In this document: positions 1 to 9,800 of the stretch, one piece after another | Layout: each line of letters opens with the position of its first letter | How positions within the stretch are numbered: position 1 is the first letter of the stretch | NCBI RefSeq assembly: GCF_019966515.1 | Contig: NZ_JAIMIB010000002.1 | Coordinates: forward strand, 248,001-312,000 | Source: Roseovarius aestuarii | GTDB lineage: Bacteria > Pseudomonadota > Alphaproteobacteria > Rhodobacterales > Rhodobacteraceae | Length of the DNA: 64,000 bases | Direction of reading: 5' to 3' | The notes under the pieces: model-generated | The model's input: the letters and a program-made list of their open reading frames with translations, nothing else | Databases searched by the model: none | Told to the model about the DNA's origin: nothing | Made by a program: the position numbers and the translations under genes

Positions 1-129
1 CTTGCGGATAACTGTCACTCAATCCTCACAATTCCATCTTAGCATGATCTCGATATTTGAGGCTTATCTTGGGCTTGCCAGACTCAAAACACGAGATATA
101 GTGGTCTCAATCTCGGGATGGAGCCTTCA

Positions 130-714
130 ATGGACGGTGATTTCAGAACCGAATTTGTCAGGGAACCGGCGGCGTTGAAACATCATCCGGCGCTGGTACT
201 GAATGCCGACTACCGGCCACTGTCGTATTACCCGCTTTCGCTCTGGACCTGGCAGGATGCGGTCAAGGCCGCCTATCTTGATCGGGTGGATATTGTGGCG
301 GAATATGACCACTATGTGCACAGCCCCAGCACAGTGATCCGAATACCGTCGGTGATCGTCCTGAAAGATTATGTGAAACCTCAAAAGCGCGTGGCCTTCA
401 CGCGCTTTAATTTATTTCTGCGCGATGAATTCCAGTGCCAGTATTGTGGTGCAAGGGGCGATCTGACCTTTGACCATGTGGTGCCGCGTGCCGATGGCGG
501 CGTGACCAGCTGGGAAAACGTTGTCGCGGCGTGTAGCCCGTGCAACCTGCGCAAGGGGGCAAAAAGCCTGCGCCGTGCCGGGATGAGCCTGCGTAAACCG
601 CCCCGGGCCCCAGGTGCCGAGCAACTGCGCAATCTGGGCCGCAAGTTCCCACCCAACCTCTTGCATGAAAGCTGGATGGATTTCCTTTATTGGGATGCGG
701 AACTGCAGGCGTGA
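130..714 (+). CDS. HNH endonuclease family protein
   Basis: About 194 residues. The C-terminal half holds a classic HNH nuclease fold: a CQYCG zinc knuckle near residue 103, then FDHVVPR with the catalytic His, then an Asn-containing segment and a second knuckle CSPCN near residue 135 followed by RKG. The N-terminal hundred residues (LVLNADYRPLSYYPLSLW) are typical of the short HNH proteins common in Alphaproteobacteria, whose substrate is not established. I chose the ATG at 130 because a GGAG lies six bases before it; an ATG at 118 is in frame but has no obvious ribosome-binding site. It stands alone, convergent with the acetylation genes. The family is clear; whether it acts on DNA in vivo is unknown. 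Confidence 0.9.
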   Translation: MDGDFRTEFVREPAALKHHPALVLNADYRPLSYYPLSLWTWQDAVKAAYLDRVDIVAEYDHYVHSPSTVIRIPSVIVLKDYVKPQKRVAFTRFNLFLRDEFQCQYCGARGDLTFDHVVPRADGGVTSWENVVAACSPCNLRKGAKSLRRAGMSLRKPPRAPGAEQLRNLGRKFPPNLLHESWMDFLYWDAELQA

Positions 715-726
715 CGCGTGCGCCGT

Positions 727-1791
727 TTAGTTGTGCGCGGCGACGGGCGTGAATGGCCTGCTGAGATAGCGTTCGACCACCTGATAGACCACGACATCAT
801 ATTTGCCGGGCTCGATCGCAGCGAGATCGGGTTCGCCCGCGCGGTTGTCGATGAAAGTGACCGTGTCAAAGGTGGCTTCGAGATATTTCAGGAAGCGCCC
901 GGCAAAACTATCTCCGATGAAAAGGATCGAGCCAGCTTTTGGACCGATCTTTTCGTCGTCCACGGTCAGGGTCAGGACGGTTTCGGGCGCCCCGTTTTCT
1001 TCGCCTAGCAGGCGGTAGAGATCACCCTGGAACGTACTGTCTTTCGTAGGAACGAGCGCGGTGCGGGGGATATCGGGTATGGCCAGCCCGCGTGCGGCGA
1101 GGGCGGATCGCAACCGGGTGAACCCCAGGTAGGCGCCCATGTCGGTCCAGTGGCTGTCGGTTTTGAAATACACCTGTTCCGACGACCTGGCGTCGCTTAA
1201 GACTTGCGTCAGGTCAATCAGGGGCACCCCGCGTTCCTCGGCTAGTCGCTGGACTTCGCCCAGACGGGTTTCTCCCGCTGCTTGTCGCGGGTAGGCGGTT
1301 AGATAGTCGGCATAAATGCTGTGCTTATTGGGGGTGATCATCGCCACGAACTCTGCGCCGGAGGCTTCGGCTGCGTTCTGCACCTGTGTCAGCCCGTCAA
1401 GCCAAGTATCAGCCTCGCCGGCGGCGAAGGGAAGCAGGCCCTGATGCAGCGCCAAGGCGCCGTTGAGCGTGTTGAAAAGCCAACCGTCATCCCCCCGCAC
1501 CGCTTTGAAGGATGCCGAGGAGCGCAGGAAGGTATCAAGGTGGAAGCCAAGCTTGAGATAGGCGCGGCGCAAACCGAAATGGTCGCGCATCCAAGCGTTG
1601 GCTAATTCCGGGGCGCCCGTCCAGTTGCTGGCGATGTCCGACAGCATCGGGGCGGGTGACAGGCGCCGGTTCTCGACCGCGCTGTCCGTCGGGCCGCCCT
1701 TGGCGAGGTGAAGCACCATTGGCGTGGCTATCAGCACGATGAAGCAAAGTGCCGTGATCAGGTTGCGGAAGGCGTCTATGCGGTAGCCCAT
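727..1791 (-). CDS. AlgJ/AlgX-like SGNH-type polysaccharide O-acetyltransferase
   Basis: 354 residues with one N-terminal membrane anchor (about residues 9-28), so the catalytic domain should be periplasmic. Two motifs of the AlgJ/AlgX SGNH-hydrolase-like fold are visible: TDSHWT near residue 211, supplying the Asp-His pair, and FIGDSFAGR near residue 290, supplying the nucleophilic Ser. Proteins of this family transfer acetyl groups to exopolysaccharide, taking them from a membrane-bound MBOAT partner. That partner is encoded six bases upstream, so the two form an operon. No alginate polymerase or epimerase genes are nearby, so the acetylated polymer is unknown and a gene name from alginate synthesis would overstate what can be seen. 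Confidence 0.85.
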   Translation of the reverse strand: MGYRIDAFRNLITALCFIVLIATPMVLHLAKGGPTDSAVENRRLSPAPMLSDIASNWTGAPELANAWMRDHFGLRRAYLKLGFHLDTFLRSSASFKAVRGDDGWLFNTLNGALALHQGLLPFAAGEADTWLDGLTQVQNAAEASGAEFVAMITPNKHSIYADYLTAYPRQAAGETRLGEVQRLAEERGVPLIDLTQVLSDARSSEQVYFKTDSHWTDMGAYLGFTRLRSALAARGLAIPDIPRTALVPTKDSTFQGDLYRLLGEENGAPETVLTLTVDDEKIGPKAGSILFIGDSFAGRFLKYLEATFDTVTFIDNRAGEPDLAAIEPGKYDVVVYQVVERYLSRPFTPVAAHN

Positions 1792-1797
1792 GTCCGG

Positions 1798-3204
1798 TCA
1801 GAACCTGAAATAGATGAAAGGGTTATACGAACCGGTCGCCAGATCCGCCGCGCAGAGGATCAGAAGCGCGGCAACCCAGATCGGCTCGAACGCGGTGCGC
1901 GGCACTGGATGGCTAAGAGCTGTCGAGCGGGCCGACACCCAGCGGGCTGCCCGGCTTTCGGTGATGAGAGGCCAGATCGCGACCACAAGACCGAGGGGAA
2001 ACAAAATGGCAAGATCGGCGGAATAGACATCCGCAAAACCGATACCCCCGGATCCCTGACCGGCAAGCGCTGACCAGTAGGTGAGTGCATCGCCCAGATC
2101 CTCGGTTCTGAAGGGAACCCAGGCCAGCATGACGACCAACAGCAGGTAGCAATGGCGCAACGGATTGGGCAATCCGGTGATCCATGCGCCCAGGGGGCTA
2201 CGCTCCAGCACCAGAAAAGCCCCGTGCCAGGCGCCCCAGAAGATAAAGGCCCATTCGGCCCCGTGCCAGAAACCGCAGAGCAGGAACACGATTGTCAGGT
2301 TCAGGTAGGTGCGGGTTGGGCCCAGACGATTGCCGCCGAGCGGGATGTAGAGATATTCGCGAAACCAGCGCGAGAGCGACATATGCCAGCGCCGCCAGAA
2401 TTCGGTCACCGACCGCGCGACATAGGGAAAATTGAAGTTCTCGGGGAAATCAAAGCCCATCATCCGGCCGAGCCCAAGTGCCATGTTCGAATAGCCCGCA
2501 AAATCGAAATAGATTTGCAGCGTATAGCACGCCAGCCCCAACCATGCCGCACCAGCACCCAGCTGGGCCAGTTCGGCCCCAAAGGCCGCGTCCGCAGCCG
2601 CGCCAAAGGCATTGGCAAGCAGGATTTTCTGCGCCAGCCCACGGGTGAACTGGCGCGCGCCGGAGGCGAAGCGATCCAGGCTGTGGGTACGGCCCCGGAT
2701 CTGTTCGGCAACGGTGTGGAACCGGACGATCGGTCCCGCAATCAGTTGCGGGAACATCGAGATGAAAAGTGCGGTGTCGAGCCAGCGTTCGGGCGCTTGC
2801 GCATCGCGGCGATAAATGTCGACCAGGAAACTGATGGCCTGAAAGGTATAGAAGGAGATGCCAAGCGGTAGGTGCAGATCGAGTGGCGCAACGTCTTCGG
2901 TGCCTGTTATGCCCAGTAGGATCTCGGATAGGAAGCCTGCATATTTGAACACGGCCAAAGCCGCCAGATTGACAGCAACCCCGAGGGCGATAAGTCGAAT
3001 GCCGCCATGCTGGGCCAACGCTCGCGCCAGCACATGGTTCACGGTGATCGACGCCAGAAGCAGCAGGATGAATATCGGTTCACCCCAGGCGTAGAAGATC
3101 AGACTGCCCAGCAGAAACACGAGATTTCGAAACGGCAGCATGAAATACAGCGCCAGAAAGCAGGGCAGGAAATAAAACAGAAAAGGAATGGAAGCGAAGG
3201 TCAC
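1798..3204 (-). CDS. MBOAT family O-acyltransferase (AlgI-like)
   Basis: 468 residues, polytopic, beginning with a hydrophobic stretch and the AlgI-like phrase FLFYFLPCFLALYF. The MBOAT signature follows: SVTEFWRRWHMSLSRWFREY in the middle and FWHGAEWAFIFWGAWHG near residue 310, which contains the conserved His. These proteins move acetyl groups across the inner membrane for polysaccharide O-acetylation. The start is a GTG at 3204. It is the first gene of a two-gene operon with the SGNH acetyltransferase, which starts six bases after its stop. Closest known role is exopolysaccharide or cell-wall acetylation; the polymer cannot be inferred from neighbours. Confidence 0.9.
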   Translation of the reverse strand: MTFASIPFLFYFLPCFLALYFMLPFRNLVFLLGSLIFYAWGEPIFILLLLASITVNHVLARALAQHGGIRLIALGVAVNLAALAVFKYAGFLSEILLGITGTEDVAPLDLHLPLGISFYTFQAISFLVDIYRRDAQAPERWLDTALFISMFPQLIAGPIVRFHTVAEQIRGRTHSLDRFASGARQFTRGLAQKILLANAFGAAADAAFGAELAQLGAGAAWLGLACYTLQIYFDFAGYSNMALGLGRMMGFDFPENFNFPYVARSVTEFWRRWHMSLSRWFREYLYIPLGGNRLGPTRTYLNLTIVFLLCGFWHGAEWAFIFWGAWHGAFLVLERSPLGAWITGLPNPLRHCYLLLVVMLAWVPFRTEDLGDALTYWSALAGQGSGGIGFADVYSADLAILFPLGLVVAIWPLITESRAARWVSARSTALSHPVPRTAFEPIWVAALLILCAADLATGSYNPFIYFRF

Positions 3205-3327
3205 GTGATTAGGCGCCGCATGGAAGCTCTGGGTCGGGAGGTCGCAAGCGCAGTCTTATCCGTGCATATCAAGCCTGACAATCGTCAACTGCGGACGGGC
3301 GGGCTGGTTGTCGGGCGACGGGGTATC

Positions 3328-3362
3328 AAAAAAGCACCGCTGCCGGGGCAGGGTGCTTTTCT
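3328..3362 (-). terminator. Rho-independent terminator of the M23/bactofilin operon
   Basis: Perfect inverted repeat AAAAGCACC / GGTGCTTTT with an inner TGCC/GGCA step. Read on the minus strand it ends in a run of six T, and it lies 20 bases after the bactofilin stop codon. On the plus strand it would end in four T, but no plus-strand gene precedes it. Confidence 0.8.
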
Positions 3363-3381
3363 GGATTTCAGGCTATCGGGG

Positions 3382-3900
3382 TCAGGCTTTTTGTGCCGCG
3401 CCCGGTGCTTGCTGCTGCGGCTTGGCGCCAGCCTTGGCATTTAGCGGATCGTCCTGACGTTGGACCGATCCTTCGAAATGGGCGCCGGATTCGATAGCGA
3501 TGGTCTTGTGGATGATGTCGCCTTCGACACGCGCGGTTGACGTCAGGCGGACCTTGAGGCCACGCACGCGACCCACGATGCGACCGTTTATCACCACGTC
3601 ATCGGCAATGATCTCGCCTCTGACGGTAGCACCTTCACCAACGGTCAGCAGATGCGCACGAATGTCGCCCTCGACCGTGCAGTCGACCTGTACGTCACCG
3701 GTGGTCTTGATGTTGCCGGTCATATGCAGATCAGATGACAGCACCGATGCCGGTGGTTTGGCTTTCGGCGTGCTTGGCTTGAAATCGCCGCTTGGGGCGG
3801 CGTCGGATTTGTAGGCGTCGGGCTTGCGTTCCGGCGCGGCAGGTTTGCCCGCTTCATCAGGTTTAGCGCCGGGTTCGTTGATTTTGCTCTTAGAAAACAT
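3382..3900 (-). CDS. Bactofilin (DUF583) cytoskeletal protein
   Basis: 172 residues. The centre (about residues 55-150) is a bactofilin beta-helix domain recognisable from SSDLHMTGNIKTTGDVQVD, the repeated short turns GEGATVRGEIIADDV and VRLTSTARVEGDI, and an ending EGSVQR. The flanks are proline/lysine-rich and look disordered, as in other bactofilins. Bactofilins polymerise without nucleotide and position cell-wall enzymes at the inner membrane. Its start overlaps the stop of the upstream M23 peptidase gene by 11 bases, so the two are translationally coupled; bactofilin and LmdC-like M23 peptidase pairs set cell shape in several bacteria. A terminator follows directly. Confidence 0.92.
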   Translation of the reverse strand: MFSKSKINEPGAKPDEAGKPAAPERKPDAYKSDAAPSGDFKPSTPKAKPPASVLSSDLHMTGNIKTTGDVQVDCTVEGDIRAHLLTVGEGATVRGEIIADDVVINGRIVGRVRGLKVRLTSTARVEGDIIHKTIAIESGAHFEGSVQRQDDPLNAKAGAKPQQQAPGAAQKA

Positions 3901-5239
3901 CTCTTGCAGCCTTGATATAGATCATTGGATTGACGGCTTTGCCGCCGACACGGATTTCATAGTGTAGATGCGTGCCGGTGGAACGTCCAGTGTTCCCCAT
4001 AGCAGCTATCTTCTGCCCGCGCGAGACCCTCTGGCCTTTTTTCACAAACACTTTCGAGTTATGCGCGTAACGTGTCTCGATGCCGAACTCGTGCTGGATT
4101 TTGACCATGATGCCGTAACCCGACTGCCAGTCCGCATGAGTCACGACACCATCAGCGGTTGCATAGATCGGAGTGCCGTGCGAGGCGGCGAAATCCGTTC
4201 CTTTATGCATCCGTCCCCACCGCATCCCAAATCCCGAGGTGAAGCGGAATGCATTTTTGACCGGAAGGGCGAAAGGCGCCTTTTGAGCCGCGATACGATA
4301 GAGGTTCAGATCGTCCATCCGATCAAGCAGTCGGTTGGCGCGCAAGGTATCCTGCGACGGCTCTTCGCCACGGGTTGAAAAAGTCAGCGGGGTCAACGGC
4401 CCGCCGCGGCCCGAATAGCCGCGCCGCACCTGCGCCAGCAGCTGGTCGGTGTCCATCCCGGCGGAACGGAACATCTTGTCGAGCGGTTCGACCGAAATTG
4501 TCATCGCCTCTTCCAGTTGGCGGAAGATCTGATCGTTCTTGTCCCGCATCAGCTTGATTTCTTCGGCCATCAGATCAGCCTGCACCAGCGCATCCTGTGC
4601 ATCGGCAATTACCTGATCACGCTCCTGCGCGGTTTCTTCCAAAGCGGTGGTCAGGAACGACAAGGCGCTGTCGTCGGCGCCATCTTCCACCTTGACAGCG
4701 GTGGTTTCAGACTGCGCGCTGTCCAGTGTTCCAACAACTTCAGCCAGTTCCTGACGCGCCTCTTCGCGTTCTTTCATCGTGCGGCGCAGGGTGGACTGGA
4801 TGACATCAATCCCGGTTTCCATTTCCCGGCGGCGGATTTCCGAAGCCAGAAGCTCGGACTGCATCACCGAAATCTGCGCCAGGGCTGAATTGAAACGTTC
4901 TTGCGCCGCAAGCGCCTCTTCGGCGCGCTTGTCGCGCTCGGATGACAAGGCATTCAGCCGGGCCTCATATGTTCGCTGATCGCGCTTCGCCTGCTCGCGG
5001 AAATTTCCGGATCCGATACTGTCCATCAGCAAAACCGCGGTCGCAATAATTGCCCAGGCAACGATCGCGGACGCACCAAGGAAGGCTATGAGCTGGGATT
5101 CTGATCGAAGCCGGATGAACCGTGTATCGGTATCTGACCGCAGGAAAACGCGTCGCTCCGGAAAATGCCGCTCGAGCAGCGCGTGAAATTTAATCGCGAT
5201 CCTTGTCCGCAAAAACCCGTCCCTTAGATAGTGTCCCAA
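3890..5239 (-). CDS. Membrane-anchored M23 family (LytM) metallopeptidase
   Basis: 449 residues. One transmembrane segment (about residues 50-75) is followed by a long Glu/Arg/Ala-rich coiled coil (about 80-240) and a C-terminal peptidase M23 domain. The zinc site is visible as HKGTDF and HLHYE, with GNTGRSTGTHLHYEIR typical of LytM enzymes that cut peptidoglycan cross-links. The architecture matches LmdC/EnvC-type periplasmic hydrolases, and the coupled bactofilin gene supports a shape-determining role. No ATG start exists: the frame opens at a TTG at 5239, and a second TTG at 5212, with AGGGA eight bases before it, fits relatives that begin RTRIAIKFH and is equally likely. Confidence 0.88.
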   Translation of the reverse strand: MGHYLRDGFLRTRIAIKFHALLERHFPERRVFLRSDTDTRFIRLRSESQLIAFLGASAIVAWAIIATAVLLMDSIGSGNFREQAKRDQRTYEARLNALSSERDKRAEEALAAQERFNSALAQISVMQSELLASEIRRREMETGIDVIQSTLRRTMKEREEARQELAEVVGTLDSAQSETTAVKVEDGADDSALSFLTTALEETAQERDQVIADAQDALVQADLMAEEIKLMRDKNDQIFRQLEEAMTISVEPLDKMFRSAGMDTDQLLAQVRRGYSGRGGPLTPLTFSTRGEEPSQDTLRANRLLDRMDDLNLYRIAAQKAPFALPVKNAFRFTSGFGMRWGRMHKGTDFAASHGTPIYATADGVVTHADWQSGYGIMVKIQHEFGIETRYAHNSKVFVKKGQRVSRGQKIAAMGNTGRSTGTHLHYEIRVGGKAVNPMIYIKAARDVF

Positions 5240-5489
5240 ACCCTTCGACCGCGCACATTATTGGTTGTTTTATTGGCGCGTTGGAAAGTGATTAACCACC
5301 GGTTTCCCGTTGGGCAAGATTTTTGACCAGGAGCCTGGGAGAAATGGGCAGATTGTTGCTTTGACGGCAAAAAATCGCCGATTTGCGCGAGGTTGCCCGG
5401 GTCGGTTTGCGCAAATTCACCACACCGTTGTCTTGGAATTGCCGAGTTCATCTACGTGTTGCGCCGATTCAGCCCACAGCCTAGCTGGA
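5240..5489. other. Intergenic region with an 8-bp inverted repeat
   Basis: About 250 bases between the DUF455 stop and the M23 start, so it should hold the promoter of the M23/bactofilin operon. It contains one perfect 8-base inverted repeat, ATTTGCGC at 5381-5388 and GCGCAAAT at 5409-5416, separated by 20 bases. There is no T-run, so it is not a standard terminator. No convincing small gene was seen. Confidence 0.4.
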
Positions 5490-6317
5490 TCAGTTCTTGA
5501 CGGGGGATGACACGGTCAGCGGCCAGTAGAAATCTGGTGGCAATCCTGCCTCGGCGCGTTTTTCTTCGTTGAAGGGCGGCTTGAGCGGGCCGTGAAAGTA
5601 GCGCCTTACCAGATCGTGGAACGCGTCTTTCGGATCGGCATCATGCCGTCCGCAAAGAAAGTGGAACCATTTCGAGCCGTAGGCGACGTGCCCCACTTCT
5701 TCGGCGTAGATCACTTTCATCGCGGCTACGGATTTTTCATCTCCGGCGCGCTCAAAGATCTCGATCATGCCCGGTGTCACATCAAGCCCGCGCGCCTCGA
5801 GCACCATCGGCACCACGGCAAGCCGGCCCATGAAGTCCTCGGCGGTGTCCTCGGCGGCGCGCCACATTCCCGCATGAGCTGGCAGATCACCGTAGAAGCT
5901 GCCATTCGCTTCAAGACAGTCGCATATCAAGTTGAAATGATTGGATTCTTCATCGGCCGCCTTTACCCAGTCATCAAAATAGCCAACCGGCATCGGCACG
6001 TTGGCGAAGCGTGCGATGATGTCCCAATGCAGATCGACAGCGTTCAGTTCGATATGCGCCACCGCATGCAAGATCGCGATGCGGCCCTTTTCGCTGCCGG
6101 GTCTGCGACGCGGAACATTTCGCGGGTCCAGCAATTCCGGCCTGTCGGGCCGTGCCGGACGATCAGGCGGGATGGCGCGACCGATGGAAATTTCATCACC
6201 CGCGGCCCGGGCCGCGAACCAAGCCTTGGCATGGGCGCGCGACAGGGCGGTTTTTGCACGGCCATCAGCGGTGTTCAGCACCTCGACAGCCATCTCGCTG
6301 AGACTTTGGGCCGTCAT
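5490..6317 (-). CDS. DUF455 ferritin-like domain protein
   Basis: 275 residues, all-helical ferritin-like DUF455 family, related in fold to the tRNA hydroxylase MiaE. The likely di-iron ligands appear in order as the helix with HAVAHIELNAVDLHWD, then ADEESNHF, PMVLEARGLD and YAEEVGHVAYG. Function in the family is not established; a di-metal oxygenase or oxidase role is inference. Its ATG overlaps the stop of the upstream peroxiredoxin gene (ATGA at 6314-6317), so the two are co-translated, which hints at an oxidative-stress or redox setting. Confidence 0.85.
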   Translation of the reverse strand: MTAQSLSEMAVEVLNTADGRAKTALSRAHAKAWFAARAAGDEISIGRAIPPDRPARPDRPELLDPRNVPRRRPGSEKGRIAILHAVAHIELNAVDLHWDIIARFANVPMPVGYFDDWVKAADEESNHFNLICDCLEANGSFYGDLPAHAGMWRAAEDTAEDFMGRLAVVPMVLEARGLDVTPGMIEIFERAGDEKSVAAMKVIYAEEVGHVAYGSKWFHFLCGRHDADPKDAFHDLVRRYFHGPLKPPFNEEKRAEAGLPPDFYWPLTVSSPVKN

Positions 6318-6775
6318 ACTGCCTGCGCGGCGTCCAGCACGGCTTCGGCATGGCCGGGTACTTTCACCTTGCGCCAGACTCGTGCGATCTGACCTTCGCC
6401 GTCAATCAGGAAGGTCGAGCGTTCAATGCCCATGAATTTCTTGCCGTACATGTTCTTTTCCTTCCAGACGCCGTAGCGTTCGCAGACGTCGCCATCTGCA
6501 TCCGACAAAAGCGTCACGGTCAAATCATGCTTGTCGCGAAACTTATCATGGCTGGCGATACTGTCCTTGGAGATACCCAGCACCGTCACCCCCGCTTTGG
6601 CAAACGTATCCATCATGCCGCTGAAGGCGATCGCCTCTTTGGTGCAGCCCGAGGTGTCATCGCGGGGATAGAAAAACAAAACCACCTTTCCGGGGCGCAG
6701 AGAGGACAGTAAGACCTCACCACCGCGATCGCGAGGAAGTGTGAAATCGGGGGCAAGATCTGTGGTATCCGGCAT
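6314..6775 (-). CDS. bcp: Peroxiredoxin of the Bcp/PrxQ type
   Basis: 153 residues, full length for the family. The thiol-peroxidase active site is FYPRDDTSGCTKEA, with the peroxidatic Cys near residue 46 and the preceding Thr that completes the site. The neighbouring position that in E. coli Bcp carries the resolving Cys is not Cys here, so this is probably a one-Cys or atypical form. It reduces hydroperoxides in the cytoplasm using thioredoxin or another thiol. The start has a good AGGAG eight bases before it. It is the first gene of an operon with the DUF455 protein. Confidence 0.92.
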   Translation of the reverse strand: MPDTTDLAPDFTLPRDRGGEVLLSSLRPGKVVLFFYPRDDTSGCTKEAIAFSGMMDTFAKAGVTVLGISKDSIASHDKFRDKHDLTVTLLSDADGDVCERYGVWKEKNMYGKKFMGIERSTFLIDGEGQIARVWRKVKVPGHAEAVLDAAQAV

Positions 6776-6883
6776 GCTATCTCCTGTAGTGTTGAAAAAG
6801 TGAGTTTCATATTAGATCGCGAGCGGCAAGAATAAAGCGATGAGGCAATTAAGACCGGCAATCCGCCGGTCATTCCGGAAAAG

Positions 6884-9800
6884 ATGAGCGCGAAACAAGA
6901 TCAAGAATCACGCGAAGAGCGCCGAAGGCGTTTCTGGCCCCGGCTGTTGCTGGGGTTGGCGGTGTTGCTGGTTGTAGCGGGCATTGCAGCAATGTCGCTT
7001 GTCGGTACGCAGATCACGGCGCCTGTATGGGTAAAACAGAAGATTACCGAGCGGATCAATGACGGTCTTGGCGATCACCAGATCTCGTTCGGGGAAGTTG
7101 CTGTGGTGATGCAGGAAGGCTGGAAGCCCCGCCTTTTCCTGCGTGATGTGCGGGTATCCGACGCGCAGGGGGCACCGCTGGTAAATCTTGCCGATGTCGC
7201 TGGCACCGTAGCGCTGAAACCGCTGATGCAAGGACAGTTGCAACCCGCGTCGATCCAGTTGAACGGTGCACGGCTGATTCTGCGCCGCGCGGCTGACGGG
7301 ACTGTCGATCTGGCACTGGGCGACACAGGATCGACACTGGATCAGGCCACAGGATTTGCCGGTCTGGCCGAGGATCTGGAGCTTTTCCTGGCGCGGCCCC
7401 AATTTGCGTCGCTTACGCGGATCAGTGCTGAAAACCTGTCGGTGCAGTTTGATGATCAGCGCGCCAAACGGGTATGGGCGGTCGATGGCGGACGGCTCAA
7501 CCTGTCGCGCAGTGGCGATAGCCTGACCATGCAGGGCGATTTTGCGCTGTTGGGCGGTCGCGATTACGCTACTACCCTGGCACTGAGCTATAGCGGCCAC
7601 ATCGGCAGCCCCGCCGCTGAACTGGGCATCAATTTTCGGGATATGGCGACCGACGATATTGCCGGTCAATCCCCCGCGCTGGCCTGGCTTGGGGCGCTAA
7701 AGGCGCCGATTTCGGGCGCGTTACGGGCCTCGGTTGATCCTCAGGGCGCGCTTGGCCCGCTGAATGCGACCCTGAACATAGGCGCGGGTGTGGTGCAGCC
7801 AACCGCGGCGACCGACCCGATCGCCTTCACCTCGGCACGCAGTTATTTCACCTACGATCCCGCCAGCCAGACCATGCAGTTCGATGAATTGTCCGTGGTC
7901 AGCGATTGGGTCACAGCCCGCGCCGAAGGCCGCGCAACGCTGGTGGGCATCGAAGCTGGCCTGCCGCGCGAAATACTCGGGCAGATGCGGGTCACACAGA
8001 TCGACGCCAACCCACTGGACCTTTACCCCGAAACGGTTTCGCTGGAAGGGGCAAGTATGGATGTGCGTCTGCAGATCACACCGTTTCTGTTGTCACTGGG
8101 CCAGCTCAGCCTGAGCGATCAGGGCAGCACCTTCGTGATTGGCGGGGAGTTCAGGGCCGAACCGGGCGGATGGGGGCTGGCGCTTGATGGTCAGATGGAT
8201 GCGCTGACGCCCAAGCGCCTGCTTGAGCTTTGGCCGCGATCCCTGGCGGAGGGGACGCGCAGTTGGATTGAGCAGAATGTGACAGAGGCCGATCTGAAGA
8301 AAATCCAGGTGGCCCTGCGGGTGCAGCCCGAGCAGAAACCGGAGGTGTTTCTGGGCTTCGATTTCGATGGTCTTGCAACGCGGTTCATGAAAAAAGTGCC
8401 CCCGATCAAGGATGCCAGCGGCCATGCGTCGCTCAGGGATAACCGGTTTTCCATCACCACCAACAGCGGCCAGGTAACCGCAGCCGAGGGCGGCAGGATC
8501 GACATTTCGGGCACCAGCTTCATAGTGCCGGATGTGCGCGTCAAAAACGGCCCGGCGCGTGTCCGGCTGCATACCTCAAGCACGATTTCCGCAGCACTTT
8601 CGCTGTTGGATGAAGAACCGTTTCGCGTGATGCAAAAAGCGAACCAGCCGGTAACGATCGCGGATGGGCGAGCGCGGATTTCCGGCCAGCTTGATTTTCT
8701 GCTGAAGAAAAAGCTGAAAACATCGGAAGTAGCGTTTGATGCTACCGCTGTCCTGAACGGCGTACGCAGCGAAACCCTTGTTCCGGGTCGGGTGATCTCG
8801 GCGGCGGAACTGATGGTCTCGGCCAATAACGAGGATCTGAAAATTGGTGGCTCGGGGCAGATCAGCGGCGTTCCGTTCACCGGTCAATGGCAATCAGATA
8901 TCGGTCCAAGTGCGGATGGCACCAGCAGGTTCAGGGGCCAGATCGAATTGTCCGAACGCTTTGTTGATGCGTTTCGGATCGGCCTGCCTCCCGGCGCGAT
9001 CTCGGGTGGAGGACTTGCGGATATCACAATCGAGCTGGCGCGGGGCGCGCCGGGGCGTTTTTCGCTTTCGTCTGATCTTGCCGGGGTCGGGCTCAGGCTT
9101 CAGCAGTTGGGCTGGTCTTTGCCTCAGGCGTCTAGTGGCAATCTGATCGTTGCGGGCGAGCTTGGTGAGCCCCCGTCAATCGAGACGGTCAGCTTAAAGG
9201 CCGGGGGCCTTGATGCTCTGGGCACGGTTCGCCTGCATCCAGGCGGAACGCTTGATCGGGCGTCATTTTCGCGGGTCAAGCTGGGCACCTGGCTGAATGC
9301 ACCGGTCGATCTGGTCGGTCGCGGGGCAGGGGCCGCGCCGGCGGTGCAGGTTCGCGGTGGAAAAATCGACCTTCGCCAGACCACGATCGGTGGAGGCGAC
9401 GGCGGCACGGCGCAGCGTAATGGCGGCGGCCCGGTGTCTCTGGTTCTGGACAGGCTGCAGATTTCGGACGGGATCGCCCTGACGGATTTCCGCGCTCAAC
9501 TGAACATGTCACGCGGCATGGACGGCACGTTTACCGGACGGATCAACACTGGGGCGCTTGTTAGTGGCCGTGTGGTTCCGCAAAGTGGACGCCATGCGTT
9601 TCGCATTCAGTCGGACAATGCCGGTGCGGTGATGGTCTCGGCCGGGCTCTTGCAGAATGCGCGCGACGGCAAGATGGACCTGGTCCTGACGCCCGCGAAG
9701 GAAAAGGGCAGCTATAACGGCCGTCTGGGCATCGACGATTTCCGCATTCGCGACATCCCATCTATGGCGGCGCTGCTCAACGCGGTCAGCGTCATCGGTA

